Under the pieces are notes generated by a model that was not told the DNA's origin, did no database searches, and saw nothing but the letters and a program-made list of their open reading frames with translations. Of a stretch of DNA of 64,000 nucleotides, positions 54,031 through 63,747 are shown piece after piece; position 1 is the first letter of the stretch, and every line of letters starts with the position of its first letter. This stretch comes from Smaragdicoccus niigatensis DSM 44881 = NBRC 103563 (GTDB lineage Bacteria; Actinomycetota; Actinomycetes; Mycobacteriales; Mycobacteriaceae), in assembly GCF_000380645.1 (NCBI RefSeq), contig NZ_AQXZ01000010.1:87111-151110 (forward strand). Direction: 5' to 3'. A program made the position numbers and the translations under genes.

Positions 54031-54738
54031 CTACTCTTCGGTGGCCGGCGCGGCCTCGTCATCGAGGGGAACCAACTTGCGGCCGGCGCGCCAGCGTTGG
54101 AACACGTGGATGATTGCGGGCAGGACTGAGACCAGCACGATGAGCAGGAATATCGGCTCGATGTACTTCGGGTTGATGACCGAACCGAGCGCGTAACCGA
54201 GCAGCGTGACACCGCCACCCCAGGCGATGCCGCCGATGATGTCGTACAGCAGGAACTTGCGGTAGGTCATCTGGGAGACACCGGCGAGCACCGGTGTGAA
54301 CGTCCGCACAATCGGCACAAAACGGGCCAGGATGATCGTCTTCGGCCCGTACTTCTCGAAGAACGCGTGTGTCTCGGTGACGTATTTCTTCTTGAAGAAT
54401 CGACCGTCTTCTTTGTCGAAAATTCGGGGGCCGATCAAGCGGCCGATCAAGTACGACGTGTTGTCACCGGCGACCGCAACGATCGGCACGAGGATCAACA
54501 GCGTCCAGATCGACACCGGAGGGTTCTCGGTGTGGGCGAGAAAACCACCCGTGAACAGCAACGAGTCACCCGGAAGGATCGGGAAGAGCAATCCGGTCTC
54601 GATGTAGACGATGACGAGGATCGCGGGCAGGACGAGCGATGAAAACGGACCATCGTTGGTCAACAGGTACATCGGATCGAGGAACTGCGGCAAAAGCGCG
54701 AGATTTGTCACGGTATCCGGGGCTGCCAGCAGACTCAC
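54031..54738 (-). CDS. DedA-family membrane protein (Rv0364-like)
   Basis: 235 residues. It shows the same family pattern as its neighbour: YIETGLLFPILPGDSLLFTG, GDNTSYLIGRLIGPRIF, TIILARFVPIVRTFTPVLAG and YRKFLLYDIIGGIAWGGGVT. The C-terminus after the last helix is basic then acidic. The position next to the fba region corresponds to the DedA gene Rv0364 in M. tuberculosis. The two genes here may be a local duplication, although the sequences are clearly different. Confidence 0.92.
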   Translation of the reverse strand: MSLLAAPDTVTNLALLPQFLDPMYLLTNDGPFSSLVLPAILVIVYIETGLLFPILPGDSLLFTGGFLAHTENPPVSIWTLLILVPIVAVAGDNTSYLIGRLIGPRIFDKEDGRFFKKKYVTETHAFFEKYGPKTIILARFVPIVRTFTPVLAGVSQMTYRKFLLYDIIGGIAWGGGVTLLGYALGSVINPKYIEPIFLLIVLVSVLPAIIHVFQRWRAGRKLVPLDDEAAPATEE

Positions 54739-54812
54739 CCCTCAAACCTTACTGGCGTGAAACGACCGACGCGCCCAGACGCCGTCGCCTGTGACCTCTT
54801 TGATGACCCTTG

Positions 54813-55769
54813 TCACCAAGTTCGTGAGGCGCGTGCATAACGCTGCGCCAGCACGTGGAGGTACCCGATGAGCTCGCTGGGTGATTCGACCTGAAAGTCC
54901 ATTCCGAGCATCCCGATCCACACCGCGACGATCTCGAGACTGTCGCCACCAGTGACCAGGACCGACCGACCGTCGGGTCGTGGCTCGACGACACCCACGG
55001 CCGGGTTGATCCGCGCGAGAACCTCCTCGGCAGGCGCGTCGATGACGAGCCGAGCATGTACCGACCAGCCGGTGCGCGCGACCTCGCGGACAACGAGCTC
55101 GGTGAGATCGCCGGGTAATGCCGCCGGATGGAAGCTCCCGCCGCCGGGGACACGCAACGTCAGCCAGTCGGCCCGGTACGGCGCCCACACCGCGGTGATG
55201 GGGTCGCGGCCGACGACGAACCACCGGCGCTGCCAGGCCACCAGCCGGTATGGCTCGATCTCGACTCGCTCGTCGTCGCGGTAGAACGCGCGCAGACGAC
55301 GGTGGTCGCGGATGGCGGCCGCAATCTCGGTGAGTACCGCGGGCTCGACCGCCGGGTCCTCGACATTTGAGTCGGTGTTGACCGGGCCCGTGGCGGTCGC
55401 GTCGCGCAGCGAGGCCAACTGGCGGCGCAGACGGTCGGGCAGAACGTGTTCGAGCTTCGTGAGAGCCCGGGTGCCGGTTTCTTCAAAGCCGGACACCCCG
55501 GTGACCGTACGAAGTCCGACGGCGACCGCGACCGCCTCCTCGTCGTCGAGAAGCAGTGGTGGGAGTTTGGCCCCGACGCCGAGCCGATAGTGCCCGGCTG
55601 GTCCGCGCACACCGTCGACCGGATATCCCAACTCGCGCAGCCGGTTGATGTCGTTGCGCACGGTTCGTTCGGTCACTTCGAGCCGTTCCGCGAGCTCGGG
55701 TGCCGTCCATGCGACGCGCGCTTGGAGCAGGCCGAGTAACTGGAGAACCCGCCCCGAAGTTTTCTGCAC
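54813..55769 (-). CDS. WYL-domain transcriptional regulator (HTH_11)
   Basis: 318 residues, GTG start. The N-terminal winged helix (ARVAWTAPELAERLEVTERT, then VRNDINRLRELGYPV) is followed by the WYL ligand-sensing domain: FYRDDERVEIEPYRLVAWQR then RWFVVGRDP. WCX-like sequence lies near the end. These proteins respond to nucleic-acid-like or small ligands and usually control a neighbouring gene. It is divergent from the epoxide hydrolase gene, with overlapping palindromes in the 89-base gap, so it probably controls that gene. Confidence 0.92.
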   Translation of the reverse strand: MQKTSGRVLQLLGLLQARVAWTAPELAERLEVTERTVRNDINRLRELGYPVDGVRGPAGHYRLGVGAKLPPLLLDDEEAVAVAVGLRTVTGVSGFEETGTRALTKLEHVLPDRLRRQLASLRDATATGPVNTDSNVEDPAVEPAVLTEIAAAIRDHRRLRAFYRDDERVEIEPYRLVAWQRRWFVVGRDPITAVWAPYRADWLTLRVPGGGSFHPAALPGDLTELVVREVARTGWSVHARLVIDAPAEEVLARINPAVGVVEPRPDGRSVLVTGGDSLEIVAVWIGMLGMDFQVESPSELIGYLHVLAQRYARASRTW

Positions 55770-55782
55770 AAGTGCGATTAAA

Positions 55783-55810
55783 CCGGAAAGAAGTGTTCCG
55801 GAATGGTTCC
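55783..55810. promoter_or_regulatory. Operator candidate between WYL regulator and hydrolase
   Basis: CCGGAA-N7-TTCCGG (55783-55801) overlaps GGAA-tgg-TTCC (55800-55810). The two palindromes share their middle bases and together cover most of the spacer between the divergent genes, so a regulator bound here could affect both. Confidence 0.5.
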
Positions 55811-55858
55811 TAAAGTCAGTTTCATCAGGTCGAACCCACCACGAAAGGCTCCAAGACC

Positions 55859-56974
55859 ATGAACGCGCAGATCACTCCCTTCGTCATCGAAACCTCGCAG
55901 GCCGACCTCGACGACCTGCGCGCGCGCCTCGATCGCACCCGCTTCGCGCCGGCCGTGCCGGGGGACTCATGGACCTACGGGACTCCGGAGGCATACCTGC
56001 GGAAGATGGTCGACGACTGGAAGTCCTTCGACTGGCGTGCCGTCGAAGCGCGGCTCAACCGGTACGCCGGTTTCATCACCGAGATCGAGGGTCAGCGAAT
56101 CCACTTCCTGCATGTCCGGTCGAAGCACGAAGCCGCAACGCCGCTGCTCCTCGCGCACACCTACCCGGGCTCGATCCTCGATTTCCTCGACATGATCGAG
56201 CCGCTCGTTGACCCCGAGGCGCATGGCGGAAGTGCCGCCGACGCGTTTCACCTCGTCATTCCGTCCATGCCGGGATTCGGCTGGTCCACTCCGGTCGTCG
56301 ACACCGGATGGACGATGCGCCGAGTCGCCACCGCCTACGACGTCCTCATGCGGCGACTCGGTTACGACTCGTACGGCATCCACGGCAGTGATGGCGGTGC
56401 GATGATCGGCCGCGAACTCGCGATCCTCGATCCCGAGGGCTTCCAAGGCGCGCACGTTCTGCACCTGTTCTCGTTCCCGTCCGGTGACCCGGCGGAATTC
56501 GAGGGCTTCGGTCCGAAGGAGTACGCCGCGCTCGAACACATGCAGTGGTTCCAGTCGGTCGGCGGCTACAACCAGATGAACGGCACTCGCCCGCAGACCG
56601 TCGCGGCCGCCTTGGCCGACTCGCCGGTCGGGATGCTGGCGTACAGCGAACTCTTCGAGAGTTTCGGCAACGGCACGAGCCTGGTTCGTCCCGACCAGGT
56701 GCTTGCCCAGGTCACGCTGTACTGGCTGACCAACACTTACGGTTCGGCGGCGCGCTACCACTACGAGGAATCGCACGCAGGTGCCGAGCCGGCGGTCAGC
56801 TCGGGCCGGATCGGCGTCGCGGTGTTCAAGGACGACTTCCAGACGATTCGGTCACTTGCCGAGCGGGATAACAAGCGCATCGAGCATTGGTCGGAGTTCG
56901 GCAGGGGCGGTCACTTCGCCGCGATGGAGGTGCCCGAGGACGTCGTCGCAGACCTGCGGGTGTTCTTCGCCTGA
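55859..56974 (+). CDS. Epoxide hydrolase, alpha/beta fold
   Basis: 371 residues. The N-terminal EHN region (SQADLDDLRARLDRTRFAP, then WSYGT-like WTYGTPEAYLRKMVDDW) is followed by the hydrolase core. LAHTYPGSILDFLDMI holds the oxyanion His-x-x-Pro-Gly, HGSDGGAMIGREL the nucleophile Asp, and GRGGHFAAMEVPEDV the catalytic His. Such enzymes open epoxides in detoxification or catabolism; the substrate is not predictable. The divergent WYL regulator is likely to control it. Confidence 0.9.
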   Translation: MNAQITPFVIETSQADLDDLRARLDRTRFAPAVPGDSWTYGTPEAYLRKMVDDWKSFDWRAVEARLNRYAGFITEIEGQRIHFLHVRSKHEAATPLLLAHTYPGSILDFLDMIEPLVDPEAHGGSAADAFHLVIPSMPGFGWSTPVVDTGWTMRRVATAYDVLMRRLGYDSYGIHGSDGGAMIGRELAILDPEGFQGAHVLHLFSFPSGDPAEFEGFGPKEYAALEHMQWFQSVGGYNQMNGTRPQTVAAALADSPVGMLAYSELFESFGNGTSLVRPDQVLAQVTLYWLTNTYGSAARYHYEESHAGAEPAVSSGRIGVAVFKDDFQTIRSLAERDNKRIEHWSEFGRGGHFAAMEVPEDVVADLRVFFA

Positions 56975-57069
56975 CGGTCCGGGACTCCCAAGGCGGTGAT
57001 CTATGCCATTTGGTCTCAGGCTGCCATAGGGTGTAACCGATCGAAGTCCCCTAGCGGAGGAAGTCAGAA

Positions 57070-58104
57070 GTGCCAATCGCAACGCCCGATGTGTACGCAG
57101 AGATGATCAAGCGTGCCAAGGAGAACCAGTTCGCTTTCCCGGCAATCAACGTGACGTCGTCGGAGACTCTGAACGCTGCCATCAAGGGCTTTGCGGACGC
57201 CGGTTCGGACGGCATCATCCAGTTCTCCACCGGCGGTGCGGAATTCGCTTCTGGACTCGGAATCAAGGACATGGTCGTCGGTGCCAGCGCGATGGCGGAG
57301 TTCGCGCACGTGATCGCGGACAAGTACCCGATCACCATCGCGCTGCACACCGACCACTGCCCGAAGGACAAGCTCGACACCTACGTTCGCCCGCTGCTCG
57401 CGATCTCTGAAGCGCGCGTCAAGGCAGGTCAGCTCCCGCTGTTCCAGTCCCACATGTGGGACGGTTCGGCGATCCCGATGGAAGAGAACCTCGAGATCGC
57501 GGCAGACCTGCTTGCGCACGCCAAGGCCGCGAACATCATTCTCGAGGTCGAGATCGGTGTCGTCGGTGGTGAGGAAGACGGCGTCGAGGCCGAGATCAAC
57601 GAGAAGTTGTACACCTCGATGGAAGACTTCGAGCGCACGGTCGAGGTCCTCGGCTCCGGTGAGAAGGGCGCCTACCTGCTCGCTGCGACGTTCGGCAACG
57701 TGCACGGCGTCTACAAGCCGGGCAACGTCAAGCTCAAGCCCACCGTTCTTCGTGACGGCCAGGCCGTGGCGTCGAAGAAGCTCGGCCTGGCCGAGGGCTC
57801 GAAGCCGTTCAACTTCGTCTTCCACGGTGGTTCGGGCTCGCTGAAGTCGGAGATCGAAGAGGCGCTCAGCTATGGCGTCGTGAAGATGAACGTCGACACG
57901 GACACGCAGTACGCCTTCACTCGCCCGATCGCTGGACACATGTTCGCGAACTTCGACGGCGTCCTGAAGGTCGACGGCGAGGTCGGCAACAAGAAGGTCT
58001 ACGACCCGCGCAGCTACCTGAAGAAGGCGGAAGCCAACATGACGGCCCGCGTTCTCGAGGCCTGCCAGGACCTGAAGTCGGTCGGCAAGTCCGTCAGCGC
58101 CTGA
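57070..58104 (+). CDS. fba: Class II fructose-bisphosphate aldolase
   Basis: 344 residues, GTG start with CGGAGGAAG upstream. It splits fructose-1,6-bisphosphate into two triose phosphates. Class II features are FAFPAINVTSSETLNAAIKG, the zinc ligand stretch IALHTDHCPKDK, VEIGVVGGEEDGVEAE, and NFVFHGGSGSLKSEIEEALS. The length and the N-terminal PIATPDVYAEMIKRAKE match actinobacterial Fba, such as M. tuberculosis Rv0363c. It ends 15 bases from the convergent small membrane-protein gene. Confidence 0.98.
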   Translation: MPIATPDVYAEMIKRAKENQFAFPAINVTSSETLNAAIKGFADAGSDGIIQFSTGGAEFASGLGIKDMVVGASAMAEFAHVIADKYPITIALHTDHCPKDKLDTYVRPLLAISEARVKAGQLPLFQSHMWDGSAIPMEENLEIAADLLAHAKAANIILEVEIGVVGGEEDGVEAEINEKLYTSMEDFERTVEVLGSGEKGAYLLAATFGNVHGVYKPGNVKLKPTVLRDGQAVASKKLGLAEGSKPFNFVFHGGSGSLKSEIEEALSYGVVKMNVDTDTQYAFTRPIAGHMFANFDGVLKVDGEVGNKKVYDPRSYLKKAEANMTARVLEACQDLKSVGKSVSA

Positions 58105-58119
58105 CGCCGGTGCCGGTGC

Positions 58120-58653
58120 CTACTTGGTCCCGGCGCCGACCCCGGCATCGCACACTTTCCACTTATCGCCCGCGCGCTGCAGAGCCACCGTTCGAACGGT
58201 CTGCTGCGCGTGGGCGTTCGTGTGTGCGCTGACTTCGGCGAGCGCGCGGTCGTCGGTGACCTCGACTCGTTTGACCGAGTCGATGATCGGAACCGAATCG
58301 CGCGAGGCGTTGTAGATCGCCGCGAATTGGGTCTCGTTGAGGCTGACGTAGTACTCGTAGGCCTGGCCGCACGTCGTGGCCCGCAGCCCGGCGAGGTCGC
58401 CGCGCTTGACGGCCGTCATGTAGTTCGTGATCGCCGTGTCGACCTTGTCGTCGTCGGTCGGTCCACGCGTCTTGTCGTAGGCGAACAAGCCGCCGACCGC
58501 GAGCGCGGCGAGGATGAGCAGAAGCAGCACGATCTTGACGAGCCGCTTGAATATCTTCCCGCGCGGCTTGCGCTGCTTCGGCGGGGTGGCCTCGGGTCCG
58601 ACGCGCTGCGGCATCGCCGTCCGGCTGGTGACCTGGTCGTTGGTGTCCGACAC
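58120..58653 (-). CDS. Single-pass membrane protein (Rv0361-like)
   Basis: About 177 residues from a GTG at 58653 (MSDTNDQVTSRTAMPQR); the open frame continues upstream without conserved sequence. A basic cytoplasmic part (PKQRKPRGKIFKRLVK) precedes one helix (IVLLLLILAALAVGGLFAYD). The external domain has a DUF4878-type layout: VDTAITNYMTAVKRGDLAGL and TVRTVALQRAGDKWKVCD, with two Cys (TTCGQAYEYY and KVCD) that could pair. Gene order beside fba and DUF3151 agrees with Rv0361. Function unknown. Confidence 0.78.
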   Translation of the reverse strand: MSDTNDQVTSRTAMPQRVGPEATPPKQRKPRGKIFKRLVKIVLLLLILAALAVGGLFAYDKTRGPTDDDKVDTAITNYMTAVKRGDLAGLRATTCGQAYEYYVSLNETQFAAIYNASRDSVPIIDSVKRVEVTDDRALAEVSAHTNAHAQQTVRTVALQRAGDKWKVCDAGVGAGTK

Positions 58654-58692
58654 GTGAGGCAGCCTAGCTATCTCCGGAACAACTTGTGTTGA

Positions 58693-59118
58693 ATGATGCC
58701 TATGACATCGTTCGGCGATCTTCTCGGTCCTCAACCGATACGACTTCCCGGTAATCCGGACGTCGAAGAGGCACTCGAAGCCGGTGAGGACCCGACCGGC
58801 ATTGCCGCGGCGAACCCCTCGTGCTCCCTCGCGTGGGCCTACCTCGCTGAGGCTGCGCTCGACGCTGACCAGCCGGTCGCGGCTTACGCGTACGCCCGGA
58901 CGGGCTACCACCGCGGGCTTGACCAGCTCCGGCGCAACGGGTGGAAGGGTTCGGGTCCAGTGCCCTACTCCCACCCGGGCAACCACGGCTTCCTGCGCAG
59001 CGTTGCCGCGCTCGCGCGTGCGGCCGCGGCGATCGGCGAGGCGGAGGAGCACGATCGCTGCCTCGACCTCCTCGAGGACTGCGACCCCCAGGTGGCATCC
59101 GAATTGGGCGTCGACTGA
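58693..59118 (+). CDS. DUF3151 protein (Rv0360c-like)
   Basis: 141 residues; two or three ATGs lie at the start (58693, 58696, 58702). SFGDLLGPQPIRLPGNPDVE, YAYARTGYHRGLDQLRRNGW, PVPYSHPGNHGFLRSVAALA and CLDLLEDCDPQVASELGVD are the DUF3151 conserved blocks. It is a soluble helical protein of unknown function, found next to the fba and purA regions in the Mycobacteriales. Confidence 0.88.
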   Translation: MMPMTSFGDLLGPQPIRLPGNPDVEEALEAGEDPTGIAAANPSCSLAWAYLAEAALDADQPVAAYAYARTGYHRGLDQLRRNGWKGSGPVPYSHPGNHGFLRSVAALARAAAAIGEAEEHDRCLDLLEDCDPQVASELGVD

Positions 59119-59135
59119 GCACAGCATTCGACCGG

Positions 59136-60200
59136 GTGATCACGACGCCGCTCGCGCGGTGGCGGTCGTCGGCGATTCCGATGCTCGAGTGTGCGCTCGC
59201 TGCGGGTGCGGCGTGGTTCGTGGCGACCGACATCGTCGGCCACGAACGCCCGTTCTTCGCGCCGATTGCTGCCGTTGTGGCGCTGGGTGTGGGTATCAAC
59301 GGTCGTCTCCGGCGGGCCGCGGAGCTTGTCGCCGGGGTGACGGTCGGGGTCGGCGTCGGTGACCTGCTGATCGCGCGAATCGGATCCGGCCCCTGGCAGA
59401 TTGCACTTGTCGTGGTGCTGGCGATGTCGCTGGCCGTGCTTCTCGACGGTGGGCCGGTGATCACCGCCCAAGCGGGCAGTTCGGCGGTGCTCGTGGCCAC
59501 CCTCATGCCGCCGGGTGGCGGTGCCGGGACCGGCCGCATGCTCGACGCCGCGGTCGGGGGACTCATGGGTGTCGCGGCGATGGCTCTCATCCCCGTGCAT
59601 CCGGTGAGTCGTCCCCAGCGCGATGCCGCGGGGATTCTCTCGGCGACAAGCGAGGTCCTCGCCAGGTGCGCGGACGGGCTGCACGAACAGAACGCCAAGT
59701 GCATCTCCGAGGCGCTCGCGACGGCGCGCGGCCTGCAGTCCCAAATCGACAAGCTCCGGTCCGACCTCATAAGCGGGCGGGAAATCAGCCGAGTGTCGCC
59801 GATGTACTGGCGTCAGCGCGATCGGCTTCGGCAATTCGAGTCGATCGCAGATCCCATCGACAACGTGGTCCGCAACGTTCGCGTCCTGGCCAGACGATCG
59901 CTGAGTGTCGTGCGCAATGACGAAGTGCTCGACCCGCGGCTGATTCACGTCGTCGAGGAACTCGGCAAGGCGACTGATTTCGTGCGGCTCATGGTCCTTG
60001 CGCCACCGGACGGTGAGCCAACGCAGGCCGATGCCGCACGTGAACTTCGGCGAGTGGCGAATCTGGCGAAGCTGGAACTCGTCGAGGTGTCCGGGCTGTC
60101 CGCGCACGTCGTCTTGGCTCAGGTGCGCTCGACGATCGTCGACCTGCTGCAGGTAGCCGGACTCAGCCGCATTTCGGCGTTGGCGACGCTGCCGCAATAG
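59136..60200 (+). CDS. FUSC-family membrane transporter-like protein
   Basis: About 354 residues if it starts at the GTG at 59136; an ATG at 59181 is another possibility and there is no strong ribosome site. Four to six helices lie in the first 170 residues: AAVVALGVGINGRLRRAAEL, LVAGVTVGVGVGDLLIARIG, IALVVVLAMSLAVLLDGG and MLDAAVGGLMGVAAMALIPV. A long helical cytoplasmic part follows. This is the layout of FUSC/aromatic-acid-exporter-like proteins. The substrate is unknown. It begins 18 bases after the DUF3151 stop. Confidence 0.75.
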   Translation: MITTPLARWRSSAIPMLECALAAGAAWFVATDIVGHERPFFAPIAAVVALGVGINGRLRRAAELVAGVTVGVGVGDLLIARIGSGPWQIALVVVLAMSLAVLLDGGPVITAQAGSSAVLVATLMPPGGGAGTGRMLDAAVGGLMGVAAMALIPVHPVSRPQRDAAGILSATSEVLARCADGLHEQNAKCISEALATARGLQSQIDKLRSDLISGREISRVSPMYWRQRDRLRQFESIADPIDNVVRNVRVLARRSLSVVRNDEVLDPRLIHVVEELGKATDFVRLMVLAPPDGEPTQADAARELRRVANLAKLELVEVSGLSAHVVLAQVRSTIVDLLQVAGLSRISALATLPQ

Positions 60201-60617
60201 TCAGCGTTTCCGCTTGTGCACCGGCTGCGGTTCCTGGCGAATCTTCGCTGCCCGAATGCCGGCGGCGATCCCGCGCGCGGGTCCCTTCACATCGGCCATC
60301 GTGTCGTGGAATCCGAAGATCAGATTCATCGCTCTGGCGATGATCTCCGCGAACTGACCGATCGTCCTGAGTAGTTCGAGAAGAAGCCGGACGACGACCA
60401 GACCGGCCACGATCATGAACGGTAGGCACAGCAGAGCGGCGACGCCGATGAGGACCGACTCGCGGAATGCAAAGACGACCAACAGGACCGGGATCAGGAC
60501 CGCCGGGAGTATCCCGGCGAGGTAGATCCCGGGGAGGACCGTCGGCAGAGCGTGTCTCCGAAATCCGAGATCGAGGAGGCCGTGTGCCGTTTCTTGAAGG
60601 GGGTGACGCAGGGGCAC
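60201..60617 (-). CDS. Small membrane protein, DUF4282-like
   Basis: 138 residues with two strong helices (YLAGILPAVLIPVLLVVFAF and SVLIGVAALLCLPFMIVAGL), then a long amphipathic region (VVVRLLLELLRTIGQFAEII) and a basic end, HKRKR. The pattern fits DUF4282 membrane proteins. The stop of the convergent FUSC gene lies directly before its own. Function unknown. Confidence 0.65.
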   Translation of the reverse strand: MPLRHPLQETAHGLLDLGFRRHALPTVLPGIYLAGILPAVLIPVLLVVFAFRESVLIGVAALLCLPFMIVAGLVVVRLLLELLRTIGQFAEIIARAMNLIFGFHDTMADVKGPARGIAAGIRAAKIRQEPQPVHKRKR

Positions 60618-60726
60618 GAGCGCCGATGCTAATCGGGTCTCGAAGTCCCACTGGGCGACGTGCCGGGGTCGAAAAATAGTGTGAGGAAGTCTGTTTCGTG
60701 TAACAAATTTTGTGCGAGTGGGCTTG

Positions 60727-61482
60727 TCAGCGGACCCAGAACCGCGTCAGCTGTCCGCCGATCTGGGCCCACAGCGGGTCTGCGCCGGTCAGACCGTAGA
60801 TCCAGAACACGATGCTGAAGAAGATGCTGTTCAACTGCGGGACGAACAGCAGGGCCATCACGAACAACAGGCCAAGGGCCCGATACGGCTCGATCTTTGC
60901 GCGCGTCTGCGGCGACAGCGACGGCTCGAGGACGCCGTATCCGTCCAGGCCAGGGATCGGCAACAGGTTGAGCAGTAGTGCGGTGATCTGCAGGAATCCG
61001 AGGAAGGCAATGCCGGTCCAAAACGCAACGTGCGGGGAGTCGAGGCCCAGCAGGAAGATCGACCACAGCAGAACCACGGCGGCGAGCGCGTTCATCAACG
61101 GTCCGGCGAGGCTGATGAAGCGGGCGGTGGTCGGCTTGAACTGGTCGGCCTGCACGTAGACCGCGCCACCGGGCAGACCGATTCCGCCGACCGCGATGAA
61201 CAGGATCGGCAACAAGATCGACAGCACGGGATGGCTGTATTTCACCGGGTTCAACGTCAGATAGCCGCGGATTTCGACTTCGGTGTCGCCGGCTTTCCAC
61301 GCCAGATACGCGTGCGCGAATTCGTGCAGGCACAGCGTGACGATCCAGCCCGCGACCACCAGCACGAAGACACCGACGCCGGCCCAGACGCTGTTGGCAT
61401 CGCTCATCCAAGCCAGCGCCCCGCCGGCGGCGGCCACGGCCACAACCGCCAGGAAAACTGGGCTCGGCCGGACACCGGTCAT
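60727..61482 (-). CDS. Site-2-protease-like M50 metalloprotease (Rv0359-like)
   Basis: 251 residues with five or six helices. The zinc motif HEFAH lies in VTLCLHEFAHAYLAWKAGDT and the third ligand is in NLLPIPGLDGYGVLEP (the DG motif). SLAGPLMNALAAVVLL is also typical. Members of this short M50 group lack PDZ domains; their substrates are unknown. Its ATG overlaps the stop of the gene upstream (61479-61482), so the pair is coupled as for Rv0358-Rv0359. Confidence 0.9.
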   Translation of the reverse strand: MTGVRPSPVFLAVVAVAAAGGALAWMSDANSVWAGVGVFVLVVAGWIVTLCLHEFAHAYLAWKAGDTEVEIRGYLTLNPVKYSHPVLSILLPILFIAVGGIGLPGGAVYVQADQFKPTTARFISLAGPLMNALAAVVLLWSIFLLGLDSPHVAFWTGIAFLGFLQITALLLNLLPIPGLDGYGVLEPSLSPQTRAKIEPYRALGLLFVMALLFVPQLNSIFFSIVFWIYGLTGADPLWAQIGGQLTRFWVR

Positions 61483-62135
61483 AGGACGAGTAGCCAGTCC
61501 TCGTTGTGCCGATAGAACGAAATCCGTTTCAGTACGCGCGGATCCGCAACTCCGTCACGAGTGACCGTGGCGCCCGCGGTGCCGAGTTGGAAGGCGCGCC
61601 CGGAAATCCAGCGATGGAATAGCGGACGAACCATGCTGGCTCGAACACCTGGAGCGTCAGCGGTCGGAGTCACGCGAATCGCCTTGGCGTGACCCGAGAA
61701 GAGCTTCGTGTCGTCGGTGTACGCCTCGCCCTCGATGGGGTCGTTCGACACCCCGGTGATGACGGCTTCACCGACGAGAACGTGCCCGAGTTCATCGCGC
61801 ACAAGCGGAAGCGGCGTGGGATGACCTTCCAGCGCTCGCGCCGCCGCGCCCGCTCCGGTGCCGGTCCGATAAAGCTTCGCCGCTGGCCCCGGATATGCGG
61901 GTACGTACGCGATCTCGATGTGCAAGCGACCCGACTTCATGAGTCGTCCCAATACGTTGGCCAGTGCCGCATCGCCACCCAAAACCACCAGACGTGGACG
62001 GTCCGCGACGTCGAGTTTGAGCGTCACGTCGTCGAATTCGGCGTCCGTCGGGACCTGTGCGGCATGCACCGTTTCGAGGTCCGATAGCGCGATCGGCACC
62101 GGGCAGTCACCGCAGTGCAGCACGACACTACTCAC
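61479..62135 (-). CDS. Conserved protein (Rv0358-like)
   Basis: 218 residues, GTG start with GGAAGGGGG upstream. RPRLVVLGGDAALANVLGRL, LHIEIAYVPAYPGPAAKLYR, GEAYTDDTKLFSGHAKAIRV and MVRPLFHRWISGRAFQLGTA suggest a diacylglycerol-kinase/NAD-kinase-like fold, with GGD as the loop, but the catalytic pattern is incomplete. It is coupled to the M50 protease gene and divergent from purA. Function unknown. Confidence 0.8.
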   Translation of the reverse strand: MSSVVLHCGDCPVPIALSDLETVHAAQVPTDAEFDDVTLKLDVADRPRLVVLGGDAALANVLGRLMKSGRLHIEIAYVPAYPGPAAKLYRTGTGAGAAARALEGHPTPLPLVRDELGHVLVGEAVITGVSNDPIEGEAYTDDTKLFSGHAKAIRVTPTADAPGVRASMVRPLFHRWISGRAFQLGTAGATVTRDGVADPRVLKRISFYRHNEDWLLVL

Positions 62136-62266
62136 GCGAACCCCCTTCCCGACATATTGATTTTCGTCGCCCTGATCGCCTGTCTGAACCGATGATCACC
62201 CGCCGCCCGATTTCACAGCTAACCGAAAGCTGACAAGGTATCGCAACGTTGTGGTCCTGTGATTAG

Positions 62267-63664
<1,398 letters not shown>

Positions 63665-63747
63665 GCCTGCTCAAAAACACCTCTCACAGCCGAGGAAGAC
63701 CCATATACGGGGCGGGCTCAAGTGATCGCTGCAACACCTGTCTCTTT

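Noticed and set aside
58941..59127. Extended N-terminus for the FUSC gene reaching back into the DUF3151 gene
   Set aside because: The extra residues are in a shifted frame of the conserved DUF3151 gene and are Arg/Pro-rich without membrane or conserved sequence.
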